12,853 nt of DNA, from positions 57,238 to 70,090 of the forward strand of contig PAJD01000006.1 in NCBI GenBank assembly GCA_002705605.1, written 5' to 3'. Shown here piece by piece: positions 5,963-12,853 of this stretch. The number at the start of each line of letters is the position of its first letter. Position 1 is the first letter of the stretch. The translations under genes and the position numbers were made by a program. The notes beneath the pieces are model-generated. The model was not told the DNA's origin and searched no databases. It saw only the letters and a list, made by a program, of their open reading frames with translations. The stretch is from Fidelibacterota bacterium (GTDB lineage Bacteria; Fidelibacterota; Marinisomatia; SCGC-AAA003-L08; D37C17).

Positions 5963-6922
5963 ATGAAAGTATCGGTATTTGGCGGTAGTGGTTTTGTAGG
6001 AGATTATATAATTAATGAATTAGTTGAAAATGATTTGACTCCTTATGCTTTAGTTAGACTTGGGAATGAATCTAAAATTACTAAATATGAAGAATGTAAA
6101 ATAATAACAGGAGATATTGATAATGATACTGCTATTGAACAGACTATGATGAATACTGAGGCGGTTATTTATAATATTGGAATAATACGAGAATTTAAAT
6201 CTTCACCATCATTATCTGTATTAGTGCATGATGATATAACATTTGAAAAATTGCATTATGAGGGTTTAAAAAAATGTGTAGATACAGCGAAAAAATTAAA
6301 TATTAAAAGATTTATTCTAATGAGTGCAAATGGAGTTAAAGAAAATGGAACTGGTTACCAATCAACAAAATTTAGAGCTGAAGAATATTTAAAAAATTCA
6401 GGATTAGATTGGACAATTTTCCAACCATCTTTAATTTTTGGAGATTCATCAGGTAAACAAGAGTTTTGCAAGCAATTAAAAAAAGATATGCTATCCTTAC
6501 CATTTCCTGCTCCATTGTTTCATGAAGGGTTTTTACCTTTTAATGCTGGGTCATTTAAGATGAGTCCAGTCCATGTAAAGGATGTCGCGAAATGTTTTGT
6601 AAGTTCATTAAGTGAAAAACAATCTATTGGAAAAACATTTTCATTAGGTGGAAAAGAGATGAGTTGGAAAGAAATAATAAAAAATATTGCGATTGCTTCA
6701 GATAAGGAAGATAAAATATTTATTCCTGCTCCTGTTTTACCTATAAAAATAGTCGCTTCATTATTTGATAGATTTAGTTGGTTCCCAATTTCAAAAGAGC
6801 AGCTTATTATGTTGTTAGAAGGAAATACATGTGATGGTTCAGAAGCATATGCTTTATTTAAGATAAAAGAACCTATTGAGTTTAATTTAGATTCACTTAC
6901 GTATTTATCAGATGAAAAATAG
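5963..6922 (+). CDS. Atypical short-chain dehydrogenase, complex I NDUFA9-like / NAD(P)H-binding protein
   Basis: A 319-aa Rossmann-fold protein preceded by AAAGGAG. Its N-terminal motif VFGGSGFVGDYII (residues 5-17, GxxGxxG) binds NAD(P). The strand-4 region is RFILMSANGVK, followed by YQSTK at 132-136 (YxxxK) and AEEYLKNSGLDWTIFQPSLI, the pattern of NDUFA9-like atypical SDRs. PVHVKDVAKCFVSSL and KTFSLGGKEMSWKEIIKNI are typical of the C-terminal substrate part. In bacteria such proteins are mostly uncharacterised; relatives act on quinone, flavonoid or sugar-type substrates or serve structurally in complex I. The next gene's ATG lies inside its last codons (11-nt overlap), indicating translational coupling. 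Confidence 0.85.
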   Translation: MKVSVFGGSGFVGDYIINELVENDLTPYALVRLGNESKITKYEECKIITGDIDNDTAIEQTMMNTEAVIYNIGIIREFKSSPSLSVLVHDDITFEKLHYEGLKKCVDTAKKLNIKRFILMSANGVKENGTGYQSTKFRAEEYLKNSGLDWTIFQPSLIFGDSSGKQEFCKQLKKDMLSLPFPAPLFHEGFLPFNAGSFKMSPVHVKDVAKCFVSSLSEKQSIGKTFSLGGKEMSWKEIIKNIAIASDKEDKIFIPAPVLPIKIVASLFDRFSWFPISKEQLIMLLEGNTCDGSEAYALFKIKEPIEFNLDSLTYLSDEK

Positions 6923-7430
6923 TATTATTATTAATGTAATTGGTTTTTATATTTGTTGGTGGTTAACAATTTATGGTGCTATTTCACAATTTTACTATAT
7001 TGGTCCATTGGCTACTTCTATATTTATAATTATACACTTAAATAAAGTTACAAATCATAAGAAAGAAGATATCTTTTTATTGATTTCATTTTTTCTTGGA
7101 ATTTTTATTGAATCTCTTTTGCTTAATTTGAATATAATTATACATAAGGGTTTGCTCGTTCAATATAATATAGCTCCTCTTTGGTCCGTTTCTCTCTGGT
7201 TATGCTTTGCAACAACTTTGCTCCATAGTTTTAAATGGCTTAGCAGAAGATATGTTGTTAGTTCATTTTTAGGCTTGCTTTCTGCTCCAATGATTTATTT
7301 TTCTATGTTTTCTTTAGGTGTTGTAGAATTTGGAGTAAGTAAATCTTTTGTTATTTTATCTACATCTTTTTTATGGGGATTATTTATTCCTTTATTTATT
7401 TATATATCAGATAAAATATTAGATTCATGA
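6912..7430 (+). CDS. DUF2878-like integral membrane protein
   Basis: A 172-aa protein with about six predicted transmembrane segments: residues about 5-25, 28-44, 55-72, 88-106, 117-138 and 145-166. Features fitting DUF2878 are the N-terminal INVIGFYICWWLTIYGA, the GIFIESLLLN stretch after a HKKEDIF turn, and APLWSVSLWLCFATTL. The domain is known from small inner-membrane proteins of undefined biochemistry. From memory, it is often found near genes for modified fatty acids in Proteobacteria. Its start overlaps the NDUFA9-like gene by 11 nt, and its stop overlaps the next start (ATGA), so this is a tightly coupled operon. Family call is moderate, function unknown. Confidence 0.7.
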   Translation: MKNSIIINVIGFYICWWLTIYGAISQFYYIGPLATSIFIIIHLNKVTNHKKEDIFLLISFFLGIFIESLLLNLNIIIHKGLLVQYNIAPLWSVSLWLCFATTLLHSFKWLSRRYVVSSFLGLLSAPMIYFSMFSLGVVEFGVSKSFVILSTSFLWGLFIPLFIYISDKILDS

Positions 7431-8047
7431 TATTTATTCTTTTATTAACACTTTTATTTGCATCAAATAGTAATGAGTTATTATTTGATATATATACTAT
7501 TGATAATTGGGATCTTATAGAAGAAAATAGTAATAAAAAAATTTATAAGGCAAATTGTACTATAAACAATGTTCAATATATAATGATAGAACAAGAATTA
7601 TTAAAAGAACAGGATAATGTTTTAGATGTAATTGAATCAGTATCAAACTATAATAATATTTTATCAAATAAAAATATAAAAACTAAACTATTATTAAGTA
7701 AAGGTGATACCTCAATTGTATTGCAAACAATTACTAATGCTATTCCATTTACTAGAGATAGAGAGTATATATTTAAAATGTATAGATACAATGAAAATAG
7801 AATTGATTGGTTTTTACTAAATGATTTAAATGTTCTATTGTATGATTTCAAAGATGATGATAGCCATAAATTATCATTTGGAGCCGGATCTTGGGAAATA
7901 AAGACAAAAGATGATAAAAAAATATTAATATATAGAATGTACTTAGATGATGAAGTAAATTTACCATTAATGTTTATTCAAAAAATTAGAATTAATCAGA
8001 CTGTTAATATATTTAATGATGTTTTAACTTTTAGCCAAGGAGAATAA
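7427..8047 (+). CDS. Exported START-like lipid-binding protein
   Basis: A 206-aa protein whose ATG overlaps the preceding stop. It has a short signal peptide (MIFILLLTLLFASNSNE). The rest fits the START/SRPBCC lipid-transfer fold: DNWDLIEENSNKKIYKANC at the start, DVIESVSNYNNILSNKNIK where START proteins have the helix and strand after the first beta region, PFTRDREYIFKMYRY, then KLSFGAGSWEIKT and a C-terminal helix MFIQKIRINQTVNIFNDV. Homologues bind hydrophobic molecules such as sterols or phospholipids; the ligand here is unknown. With the SRPBCC protein at 5499, the cluster encodes two related hydrophobic-ligand folds, one cytoplasmic and one exported. The domain call rests on pattern and is moderately sure. 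Confidence 0.68.
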   Translation: MIFILLLTLLFASNSNELLFDIYTIDNWDLIEENSNKKIYKANCTINNVQYIMIEQELLKEQDNVLDVIESVSNYNNILSNKNIKTKLLLSKGDTSIVLQTITNAIPFTRDREYIFKMYRYNENRIDWFLLNDLNVLLYDFKDDDSHKLSFGAGSWEIKTKDDKKILIYRMYLDDEVNLPLMFIQKIRINQTVNIFNDVLTFSQGE

Positions 8048-8049
8048 TA

Positions 8050-8628
8050 ATGATAAAGTATTTTGTAGTATTTGCATGTGTTTTTTTATTGATAGGGTTT
8101 GTTTTCCCCTTTTTTTTTAAGAATGAGAAGGTAAATATAGATGGTTTATCTAATAGCTTTTATGATTATTCTGTTGAATTGATAAGTGGTGAAAAAATAG
8201 CACTTAATAAATATAAAGATAAAAAGGTAATTATTGTAAATGTAGCTTCAAAATGTGGTTACACTTATCAATATGGTGGATTACAAAAATTATATGATGA
8301 ATATGGTGACAAAATAGAAATAATTGGATTTCCTTCTAATGAGTTCTTATTTCAAGAGCCAGGAGAAAATAAAGATATTCAAACTTTTTGTAGCTCTAAT
8401 TATGGAGTAAAATTTCCAATAGTAAAGAAAACAGTTGTTAAAAAAAATAGTAATCAACATCCCTTGTATTCATGGTTATCATGTAAAGAATTAAATGGAT
8501 GGAATGATTCTCCTCCGAGTTGGAATTTTTATAAATATTTAATTGACGAAGAAGGAGTGCTAGTTAATGTACTTTCTTCTAAAATTAAACCCCAAGATAA
8601 AGAGATAATTGATTTTATTAATAATTAA
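8050..8628 (+). CDS. Glutathione peroxidase-family peroxidase, Cys type, membrane-anchored
   Basis: A 192-aa protein with ribosome binding site AAGGAG. It is about 30 residues longer than typical bacterial enzymes because of an N-terminal hydrophobic anchor (residues 1-23), so it likely acts outside the inner membrane. The catalytic motif NVASKCGYTYQYGGLQ places Cys69 where animal enzymes have selenocysteine. GFPSNEFLFQEPG supplies Gln102, and W158-N159 (PSWNFYKYL) complete the catalytic tetrad. Cys114 in the helix after the QEPG motif is the likely resolving Cys, implying thioredoxin-type rather than glutathione recycling. It reduces hydrogen or lipid peroxides. GFPSNEF carries Ser where many homologues have Cys. 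It is the last gene of the lipid-related cluster, and its stop abuts the TonB receptor start. Confidence 0.92.
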   Translation: MIKYFVVFACVFLLIGFVFPFFFKNEKVNIDGLSNSFYDYSVELISGEKIALNKYKDKKVIIVNVASKCGYTYQYGGLQKLYDEYGDKIEIIGFPSNEFLFQEPGENKDIQTFCSSNYGVKFPIVKKTVVKKNSNQHPLYSWLSCKELNGWNDSPPSWNFYKYLIDEEGVLVNVLSSKIKPQDKEIIDFINN

Positions 8629-10860
8629 ATGAAGTTAAATAAATTAATATTTATATTATTTTTTTCATTTATGTATTCAGACCTTATAGTTGGAACAGTT
8701 AAGGATGAGGAAGGTAATCCTATTATTTATGCAAACGTATATTTAAAAGATACATTTGATGGGACATCATCTGATGATAAAGGATTGTTTGCTTTTGAAA
8801 CATATGAAACTGGGATTCAAACTTTAATCGTAAGTTTTATAGGATATGAATCATTTATTCAAGAAATTAATATTAGCAAGAATATTACTATAGATATTGT
8901 ATTAAAAGAGCTTATTACAAGAGCCGATGAAGTTGTAATAACGGCAGGCTCTTTTGGAGCAAGTGATGATGAAAAAGTTATTGTTCTAGATCCTATTGAT
9001 ATTGTTACTGTAGCAAGTTCAAGAGGGGAAATATCTGGTGCGCTTGAAGCACTTCCTGGAACTCAACCTCAAGCAGATAAGGAAGGTATTTATGTAAGAG
9101 GAGGAGATGCTTCTGAAGCAAAACAAATTGTTGATGGTATGTTGATCCAAAATCCATATTTCAGTGATGTTCCTGATATTCCTCAAAGGGGACGATTTGA
9201 ACCGTTTGATTTTCAAGGTACTGCATTTAGTCAAGGTGGATATTCAGCTCAATATGGACAAGCTCTATCTGCTATTGTTGATCTTAAGACTTGGACAAGA
9301 TTTGGAGATTTTAATGCAAATACCTTTGGAATCACTCCTCTGAGTTTAGGATATGGAAGAGGTTATGGAAATGATAGTACTGCATGTGGTATTAATATAG
9401 ATTATACAAATATTGAATATTTTCAAAATTTTAATAGTAGCTCAGATTTTATTAAAAGTAGAGTAAATTTTTCTAAACCACCCCAGGGTGTAGAACTTAA
9501 AACAAATTATGCTAAAAAATTGAATAACGGTGTATATAAATATTTAGGTAGAGTTTCAAATTATAGTTTAGGAACAACAGAAGATGAAATAGGTTCTGGT
9601 TTTAATTTAGATAATAATAACTTATTTTTGTTAACTACATATAGAGGGAAAATAAATGATAAATGGAGAGCTAAATTTGGATTGTCTTATTCAGAAAATT
9701 CTAATGACTCTGAAATTAGCTCAGAAGATTTTTTAGAACCTGTTAATATTAATTCTTATGATGATTTGTTGCAGTTTAGAACGGTTTTAACTAAAAAGTT
9801 CCTTGGTAGATCTAAGATTAATTTTGGATTTCATTTATTTGATCAATCTAGTGAATTTATGAATTATGTTTTTGATAATTTTGGAGAAATTAATGAAGAT
9901 TATAGTGGGAATATTATAATTGATGAATTTTTATCTACTGCATTTACAGAAATAGATTTAAGAATATTTAAAAAATTTGCTGTTAATGCTGGTGTTCGAT
10001 ATGAACATTCAAAATTGATAGATAAAGATAGTATTTCTCCTAGGTTCTCTGCTGCATATAAGCTTGGGAAAAACAGTCAAGTTTCATATGCATATGGTAA
10101 ATTTTTTCAAACACCTGATATTGGATTTGATCAATGGTATAGACAAAATAATATTAAAATAGAAAATAATTTAACAGGATTAGAATTTGAAAATTCTATT
10201 CATCATATATTTAATTATGAGTGGTCAAAAAAAGGAAGAACATTGCGATTAGAATTTTTTGATAAACAATATGATGATTTGATTTTGATAAATCCAAATT
10301 GTCCTAATTACTGGGAATGTGAAAATGATTTAACAAATAATGGTAGTGGATACTCCAAAGGTGCAGAATTGTTTTGGAGAATGGATAATACTTCAGATGG
10401 AATTGGTCAAGATATTTGGATTGCTTATTCATATTTGGATAGTAAGCGTAAGTTTAAGCAGTATTCAGATGAAATTATTCCAAGCTTTGCATCAAATCAT
10501 AAGTTGACATTTATTTATAAAAATGCATTTAAATTAAAAAATGGAGATGGTTTTAATACAAGCTTGGCTATAACAGGTACATCTGGATATCCATATTATA
10601 ACCCCATAATAAATGAGCAGTTTGAATCTGACCCTTATCTTTCCTTTGATATTGGTGGTAGCTATTTGCCTCAAATAGATGATGGTTTTATGGTTGTTTT
10701 CTTTAATGTATCTAATCCATTTGGTCATAGAAATAGTTTTGGATATAGATATATAGATTATGATATGTCAGTATTAGCAGAACCAGAAGAAAAATTGCCA
10801 GGAAGTTTAAGAAGTGTATTTATAGGTTGTTTTATGTTTTTTTCTGTAGATAAGGATTGA
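8629..10860 (+). CDS. TonB-dependent outer-membrane receptor with carboxypeptidase-regulatory-like N-domain
   Basis: A 743-aa protein with a signal peptide (MKLNKLIFILFFSFMYS). Residues about 19-95 form a CarboxypepD_reg-like beta-sandwich (VGTVKDEEGNPIIYANVYLK, DDKGLFAFE, VSFIGYE), the N-terminal extension typical of FCB-group receptors. The plug domain follows, with EALPGTQPQADKEGIYVRGG around residue 155, IVDGMLI, and SQGGYSAQYGQALSAIVDLKT. The remainder, about 520 residues, is Gly/aromatic-rich alternating sequence of a 22-strand barrel, with KFFQTPDIGFDQWYR and a YSKGAELFWR strand. It is shorter than SusC-type porins and no SusD partner is present. The substrate cannot be read from sequence; the downstream phosphodiesterase hints at a phosphorylated compound. 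The start directly follows the peroxidase stop, without a clear ribosome binding site. Confidence 0.92.
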   Translation: MKLNKLIFILFFSFMYSDLIVGTVKDEEGNPIIYANVYLKDTFDGTSSDDKGLFAFETYETGIQTLIVSFIGYESFIQEINISKNITIDIVLKELITRADEVVITAGSFGASDDEKVIVLDPIDIVTVASSRGEISGALEALPGTQPQADKEGIYVRGGDASEAKQIVDGMLIQNPYFSDVPDIPQRGRFEPFDFQGTAFSQGGYSAQYGQALSAIVDLKTWTRFGDFNANTFGITPLSLGYGRGYGNDSTACGINIDYTNIEYFQNFNSSSDFIKSRVNFSKPPQGVELKTNYAKKLNNGVYKYLGRVSNYSLGTTEDEIGSGFNLDNNNLFLLTTYRGKINDKWRAKFGLSYSENSNDSEISSEDFLEPVNINSYDDLLQFRTVLTKKFLGRSKINFGFHLFDQSSEFMNYVFDNFGEINEDYSGNIIIDEFLSTAFTEIDLRIFKKFAVNAGVRYEHSKLIDKDSISPRFSAAYKLGKNSQVSYAYGKFFQTPDIGFDQWYRQNNIKIENNLTGLEFENSIHHIFNYEWSKKGRTLRLEFFDKQYDDLILINPNCPNYWECENDLTNNGSGYSKGAELFWRMDNTSDGIGQDIWIAYSYLDSKRKFKQYSDEIIPSFASNHKLTFIYKNAFKLKNGDGFNTSLAITGTSGYPYYNPIINEQFESDPYLSFDIGGSYLPQIDDGFMVVFFNVSNPFGHRNSFGYRYIDYDMSVLAEPEEKLPGSLRSVFIGCFMFFSVDKD

Positions 10861-11522
10861 TGAAATATAAAATTTACATATTATTGTTTTCTTTTATCTT
10901 CTCTTTTGAATATTCAGATAGATATTATAAGGCTATGGATAAAGGTATTGAAATGTTTGAGTCCTCAGAGACTGAAAATGATTTTTTGAAAACATCCAAT
11001 TATTTCTACCGTATATCTCAAGTTGTTAAAAATGATTGGCTCTCTAGCTATTATTATGCATATAGTAATACTAGTTTAAGTATGATGCAAGATGATCCTG
11101 ATATTAAGGAGATGTATTTAGATAAAGCCTTTGATATTATTATTCCTTTTGATACTTTGGGAGTTGCTAATATTGATTCTGTCGCAATGTCAGAAATATA
11201 TACTTTAAAAGCTATGATTTATGTTGGGAAAATATTTATTAATCCTATGGTTAATGGAATGAAATATGGACCAATGTCAGATAAGAGTATTAATAAGGCT
11301 ATCTCATATTGTCCTACTAATCCTCGTCCATATTATTTAAATGGGCAATCTAAATTTTATACTCCATCAGCATTTGGAGGTGGTATGGATAAGGCTATTC
11401 CACTATTAAAAAAATCTTTAGATAATTATGAAATCTTTGAAACTAAAAAATATTGGCCTAATTGGGGTAAAGGTAAATGTCAATCACTGTATAATGAAGC
11501 TATAAATAATGTTGAAAAATAA
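10860..11522 (+). CDS. Exported TPR-like (helical repeat) protein, unknown function
   Basis: A 220-aa protein. The ATG at 10860 overlaps the receptor's TGA stop by one base and is preferred over TTG at 10857. It has a signal peptide (MKYKIYILLFSFIFSFEYS). The mature part is alpha-helical, with TPR-like pairs: YYKAMDKGIEMFESSETEND, WLSSYYYAYSNTSLSMMQ, YLDKAFDIIIPFD, SEIYTLKAMIYVGKIF, and a C-terminal PRPYYLNGQSKFYTP with MDKAIPLLKKSLDNYE. Such proteins are often encoded beside TonB-dependent receptors in Bacteroidetes-like genomes and are presumed periplasmic scaffolds. Its end overlaps the next gene by 14 nt. No enzymatic motif is visible. Confidence 0.72.
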   Translation: MKYKIYILLFSFIFSFEYSDRYYKAMDKGIEMFESSETENDFLKTSNYFYRISQVVKNDWLSSYYYAYSNTSLSMMQDDPDIKEMYLDKAFDIIIPFDTLGVANIDSVAMSEIYTLKAMIYVGKIFINPMVNGMKYGPMSDKSINKAISYCPTNPRPYYLNGQSKFYTPSAFGGGMDKAIPLLKKSLDNYEIFETKKYWPNWGKGKCQSLYNEAINNVEK

Positions 11523-12702
11523 TAAAATTAATATTTTACTTGTTGTTTTTATATCAATAATATTTTGTTCAAATAATGAAAAAGAATATGTTATTCTTGT
11601 TTCTTTTGATGGTTTTAGGCATGATTATGTTGATAGAATTGAAACATCTTACTTTGATTATGTAGAAAAATGGGGTGTTAAAGCTAAATCTTTAAAACCA
11701 GTTTTCCCATCTTTTACTTTTCCTAATCATTATGCTATTGCAACTGGATGCTATTCAAATAAGCATAAGATATTAGGTAATGAGTTTAATACTGAAATGG
11801 GAAGATATTCATATAAAGACAAAAGTTCAGTTCAAGATTCTAAATGGTATGGAGCTGAACCAATTTGGGTGACTGCTGAGAAAAATGATATTATTACAGC
11901 AACATATTTCTGGGTTGGTTCTGAAGCAAAAATTGGAGGGTATTATCCAACTTATTATAAAAATTATGAATCTGGAATTAATCCATATGCAAAAGTAGAT
12001 CAAGCAATAGAATGGTTGGAATATCCTGTTTCTAGTAGACCAAGATTAGTATGTTTGTATTTTGAAGAACCTGATCATGCTGGTCATGTTTTTGGTCCAA
12101 ATTCTATTGAAGTTACTAATCAAATTAAATCATCAGATGATATTCTTGGATATTTGTTGAAATCTATATCAAAAATCGATATTTTTGATAAAATTAATGT
12201 TGTTATTGTAAGTGACCATGGAATGGTTGATGTTGCTTTAAATCAAGTTATTAATATTGATGATTTTAATCTTCCTGGAATTCTAGATGAGAAGGGACCT
12301 ATTATGAGCTTTAAGGTAGATTCTGATATGGATTTTTCAATTAATGAATTAAATATTCCAAATGTATCAATAGTTCCATCTAGAAATAATAATAATTTAA
12401 ATTATCATAATTCTTTATATGATTATTTATTTATAGCTAATGAAGGTTGGATGATGTATAAAAATGAACATATTAAACAATATGATGGCAAGTTACCTGT
12501 TAAAGGAATGCATGGCTATGATTCAGATTATATGAATATGCATGCTATATTTTATGCATATGGCCCTCGTTTTAAAGAAAATTATAAAATTGAAACATTT
12601 GAATTGATACATATTTATCCATTACTTTGTGAGCTTTTAGGACTTAATCCAAGTGATAATATTGATGGTGATTTAAGAGTATTAGAATCTATTTTAAAAT
12701 AA
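11509..12702 (+). CDS. Nucleotide pyrophosphatase/phosphodiesterase (NPP)-type alkaline phosphatase superfamily enzyme
   Basis: A 397-aa exported enzyme whose N-terminal hydrophobic signal ends near Cys20 (IIFCSN), possibly lipidated. All the two-zinc site elements are present: Asp34 in VSFDGFRHDY, the nucleophile Thr70 in FPSFTFPNHY, Asp189 and His193 in EPDHAGH, Asp236-His237 in SDHGM, and His335 in KGMHGYD. The order and spacing match eukaryotic ENPP and bacterial NPP enzymes, which hydrolyse phosphodiester or pyrophosphate bonds in nucleotides, nucleotide sugars or phospholipid head groups through a covalent phosphothreonine. About 400 residues is the usual bacterial length. It sits after a TonB receptor and a TPR-like protein, suggesting extracytoplasmic release of phosphate-containing nutrients. 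The substrate is not fixed by the sequence. Confidence 0.92.
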   Translation: MLKNNKINILLVVFISIIFCSNNEKEYVILVSFDGFRHDYVDRIETSYFDYVEKWGVKAKSLKPVFPSFTFPNHYAIATGCYSNKHKILGNEFNTEMGRYSYKDKSSVQDSKWYGAEPIWVTAEKNDIITATYFWVGSEAKIGGYYPTYYKNYESGINPYAKVDQAIEWLEYPVSSRPRLVCLYFEEPDHAGHVFGPNSIEVTNQIKSSDDILGYLLKSISKIDIFDKINVVIVSDHGMVDVALNQVINIDDFNLPGILDEKGPIMSFKVDSDMDFSINELNIPNVSIVPSRNNNNLNYHNSLYDYLFIANEGWMMYKNEHIKQYDGKLPVKGMHGYDSDYMNMHAIFYAYGPRFKENYKIETFELIHIYPLLCELLGLNPSDNIDGDLRVLESILK

Positions 12703-12853
12703 ATGGAATTGTTTTTTTCAGATAATATTAATAATGATATAATTATCTTAGATTTACAAGAGTCAAGACATTGTACTAAAGTATTAAGGAAAAGTATTGG
12801 TGATACAGTTAACGTTGTAGATGGTATCGGAAATTTTTACAAAGGTCAAATAA
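12703..12853 (+). CDS. rsmE: 16S rRNA (uracil-1498-N3)-methyltransferase, N-terminal part (3' partial)
   Basis: The ATG follows the preceding stop directly and the gene runs off the window after 50 codons. The visible part, MELFFSDNI...LDLQESRHCTKVLRKSIGDTVNVVDG, is the N-terminal PUA-like RNA-binding domain of RsmE. Its signature is E-SRHC/H-xxVLR-xxGD-x-x-x-x-DG, which positions the enzyme on 16S rRNA to methylate U1498. The SPOUT catalytic domain with the knot would lie beyond the window. This housekeeping gene closes the operon run that starts near 5408. Confidence 0.88.
   Translation, partial: MELFFSDNINNDIIILDLQESRHCTKVLRKSIGDTVNVVDGIGNFYKGQI

Noticed and set aside
9019..9234. Minus-strand open frame inside the TonB receptor plug region (also 10534-10728 and 7648-7851)
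   Set aside because: Antisense to well-supported genes, no ribosome binding site, no recognisable domain.

Overview
The window is AT-rich bacterial DNA. It probably comes from a marine Marinimicrobia (SAR406)-like member of the FCB group. That placement rests on the base composition, the dockerin-like C-termini (GDVxxDxxINVxDxxxxxNIIL), the Cys/Asp/Asn-rich DDCGxC and GCTDPNA...YNxNAT...C modules, and a carboxypeptidase-regulatory-domain TonB-dependent receptor. It is an inference from style, not a phylogenetic assignment.

Region 1 (1-3442) is a same-strand run of genes for exported redox proteins, closed by a strong intrinsic terminator. It contains the tail of a dockerin-like protein, a thioredoxin-like lipoprotein, a monohaem cytochrome c fused to a dockerin-like tail, two tiny Cys-rich proteins, and a second thioredoxin-like protein fused to a dockerin-like tail. 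Both thioredoxin-like genes look broken by a TGA, at 618-620 and 2620-2622. In both, the reading frame continues and the TGA falls exactly where the first Cys of the WCxxC active site belongs (SSW-U-GTC and ATW-U-PGC). Each TGA is followed at 22-29 nt by a stable hairpin that fits a bacterial SECIS element. I therefore read both as full-length selenoproteins, 126-965 (279 aa) and 2404-3384 (326 aa). The operon looks like an envelope thiol/selenol redox system with Cys-rich partners; its substrate is unknown.

Region 2 (3447-5323) holds a FAD oxidoreductase of the L-2-hydroxyglutarate oxidase type, whose start codon lies directly after the terminator. It is convergent with, and overlaps by 7 nt, a minus-strand alpha/beta hydrolase.

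Region 3 (5408-8628) starts with tRNA-Arg(ACG) and continues as a tight cluster: SRPBCC protein, NDUFA9-like atypical SDR, DUF2878 membrane protein, START-like exported protein, and a membrane-anchored Cys-type glutathione peroxidase. The set suggests lipid or quinone handling and defence against peroxides.

Region 4 (8629-12853) continues on the same strand with a TonB-dependent receptor, a TPR-like exported protein, a nucleotide pyrophosphatase/phosphodiesterase-type enzyme and the start of rsmE. The receptor and phosphodiesterase could together release and take up a phosphorylated nutrient, but this is inferred only from adjacency.

No mobile element, CRISPR array or phage gene was seen. 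The non-coding stretches are short: 3385-3446 (the terminator) and 5324-5407 (a divergent intergenic region with no promoter I could place confidently).
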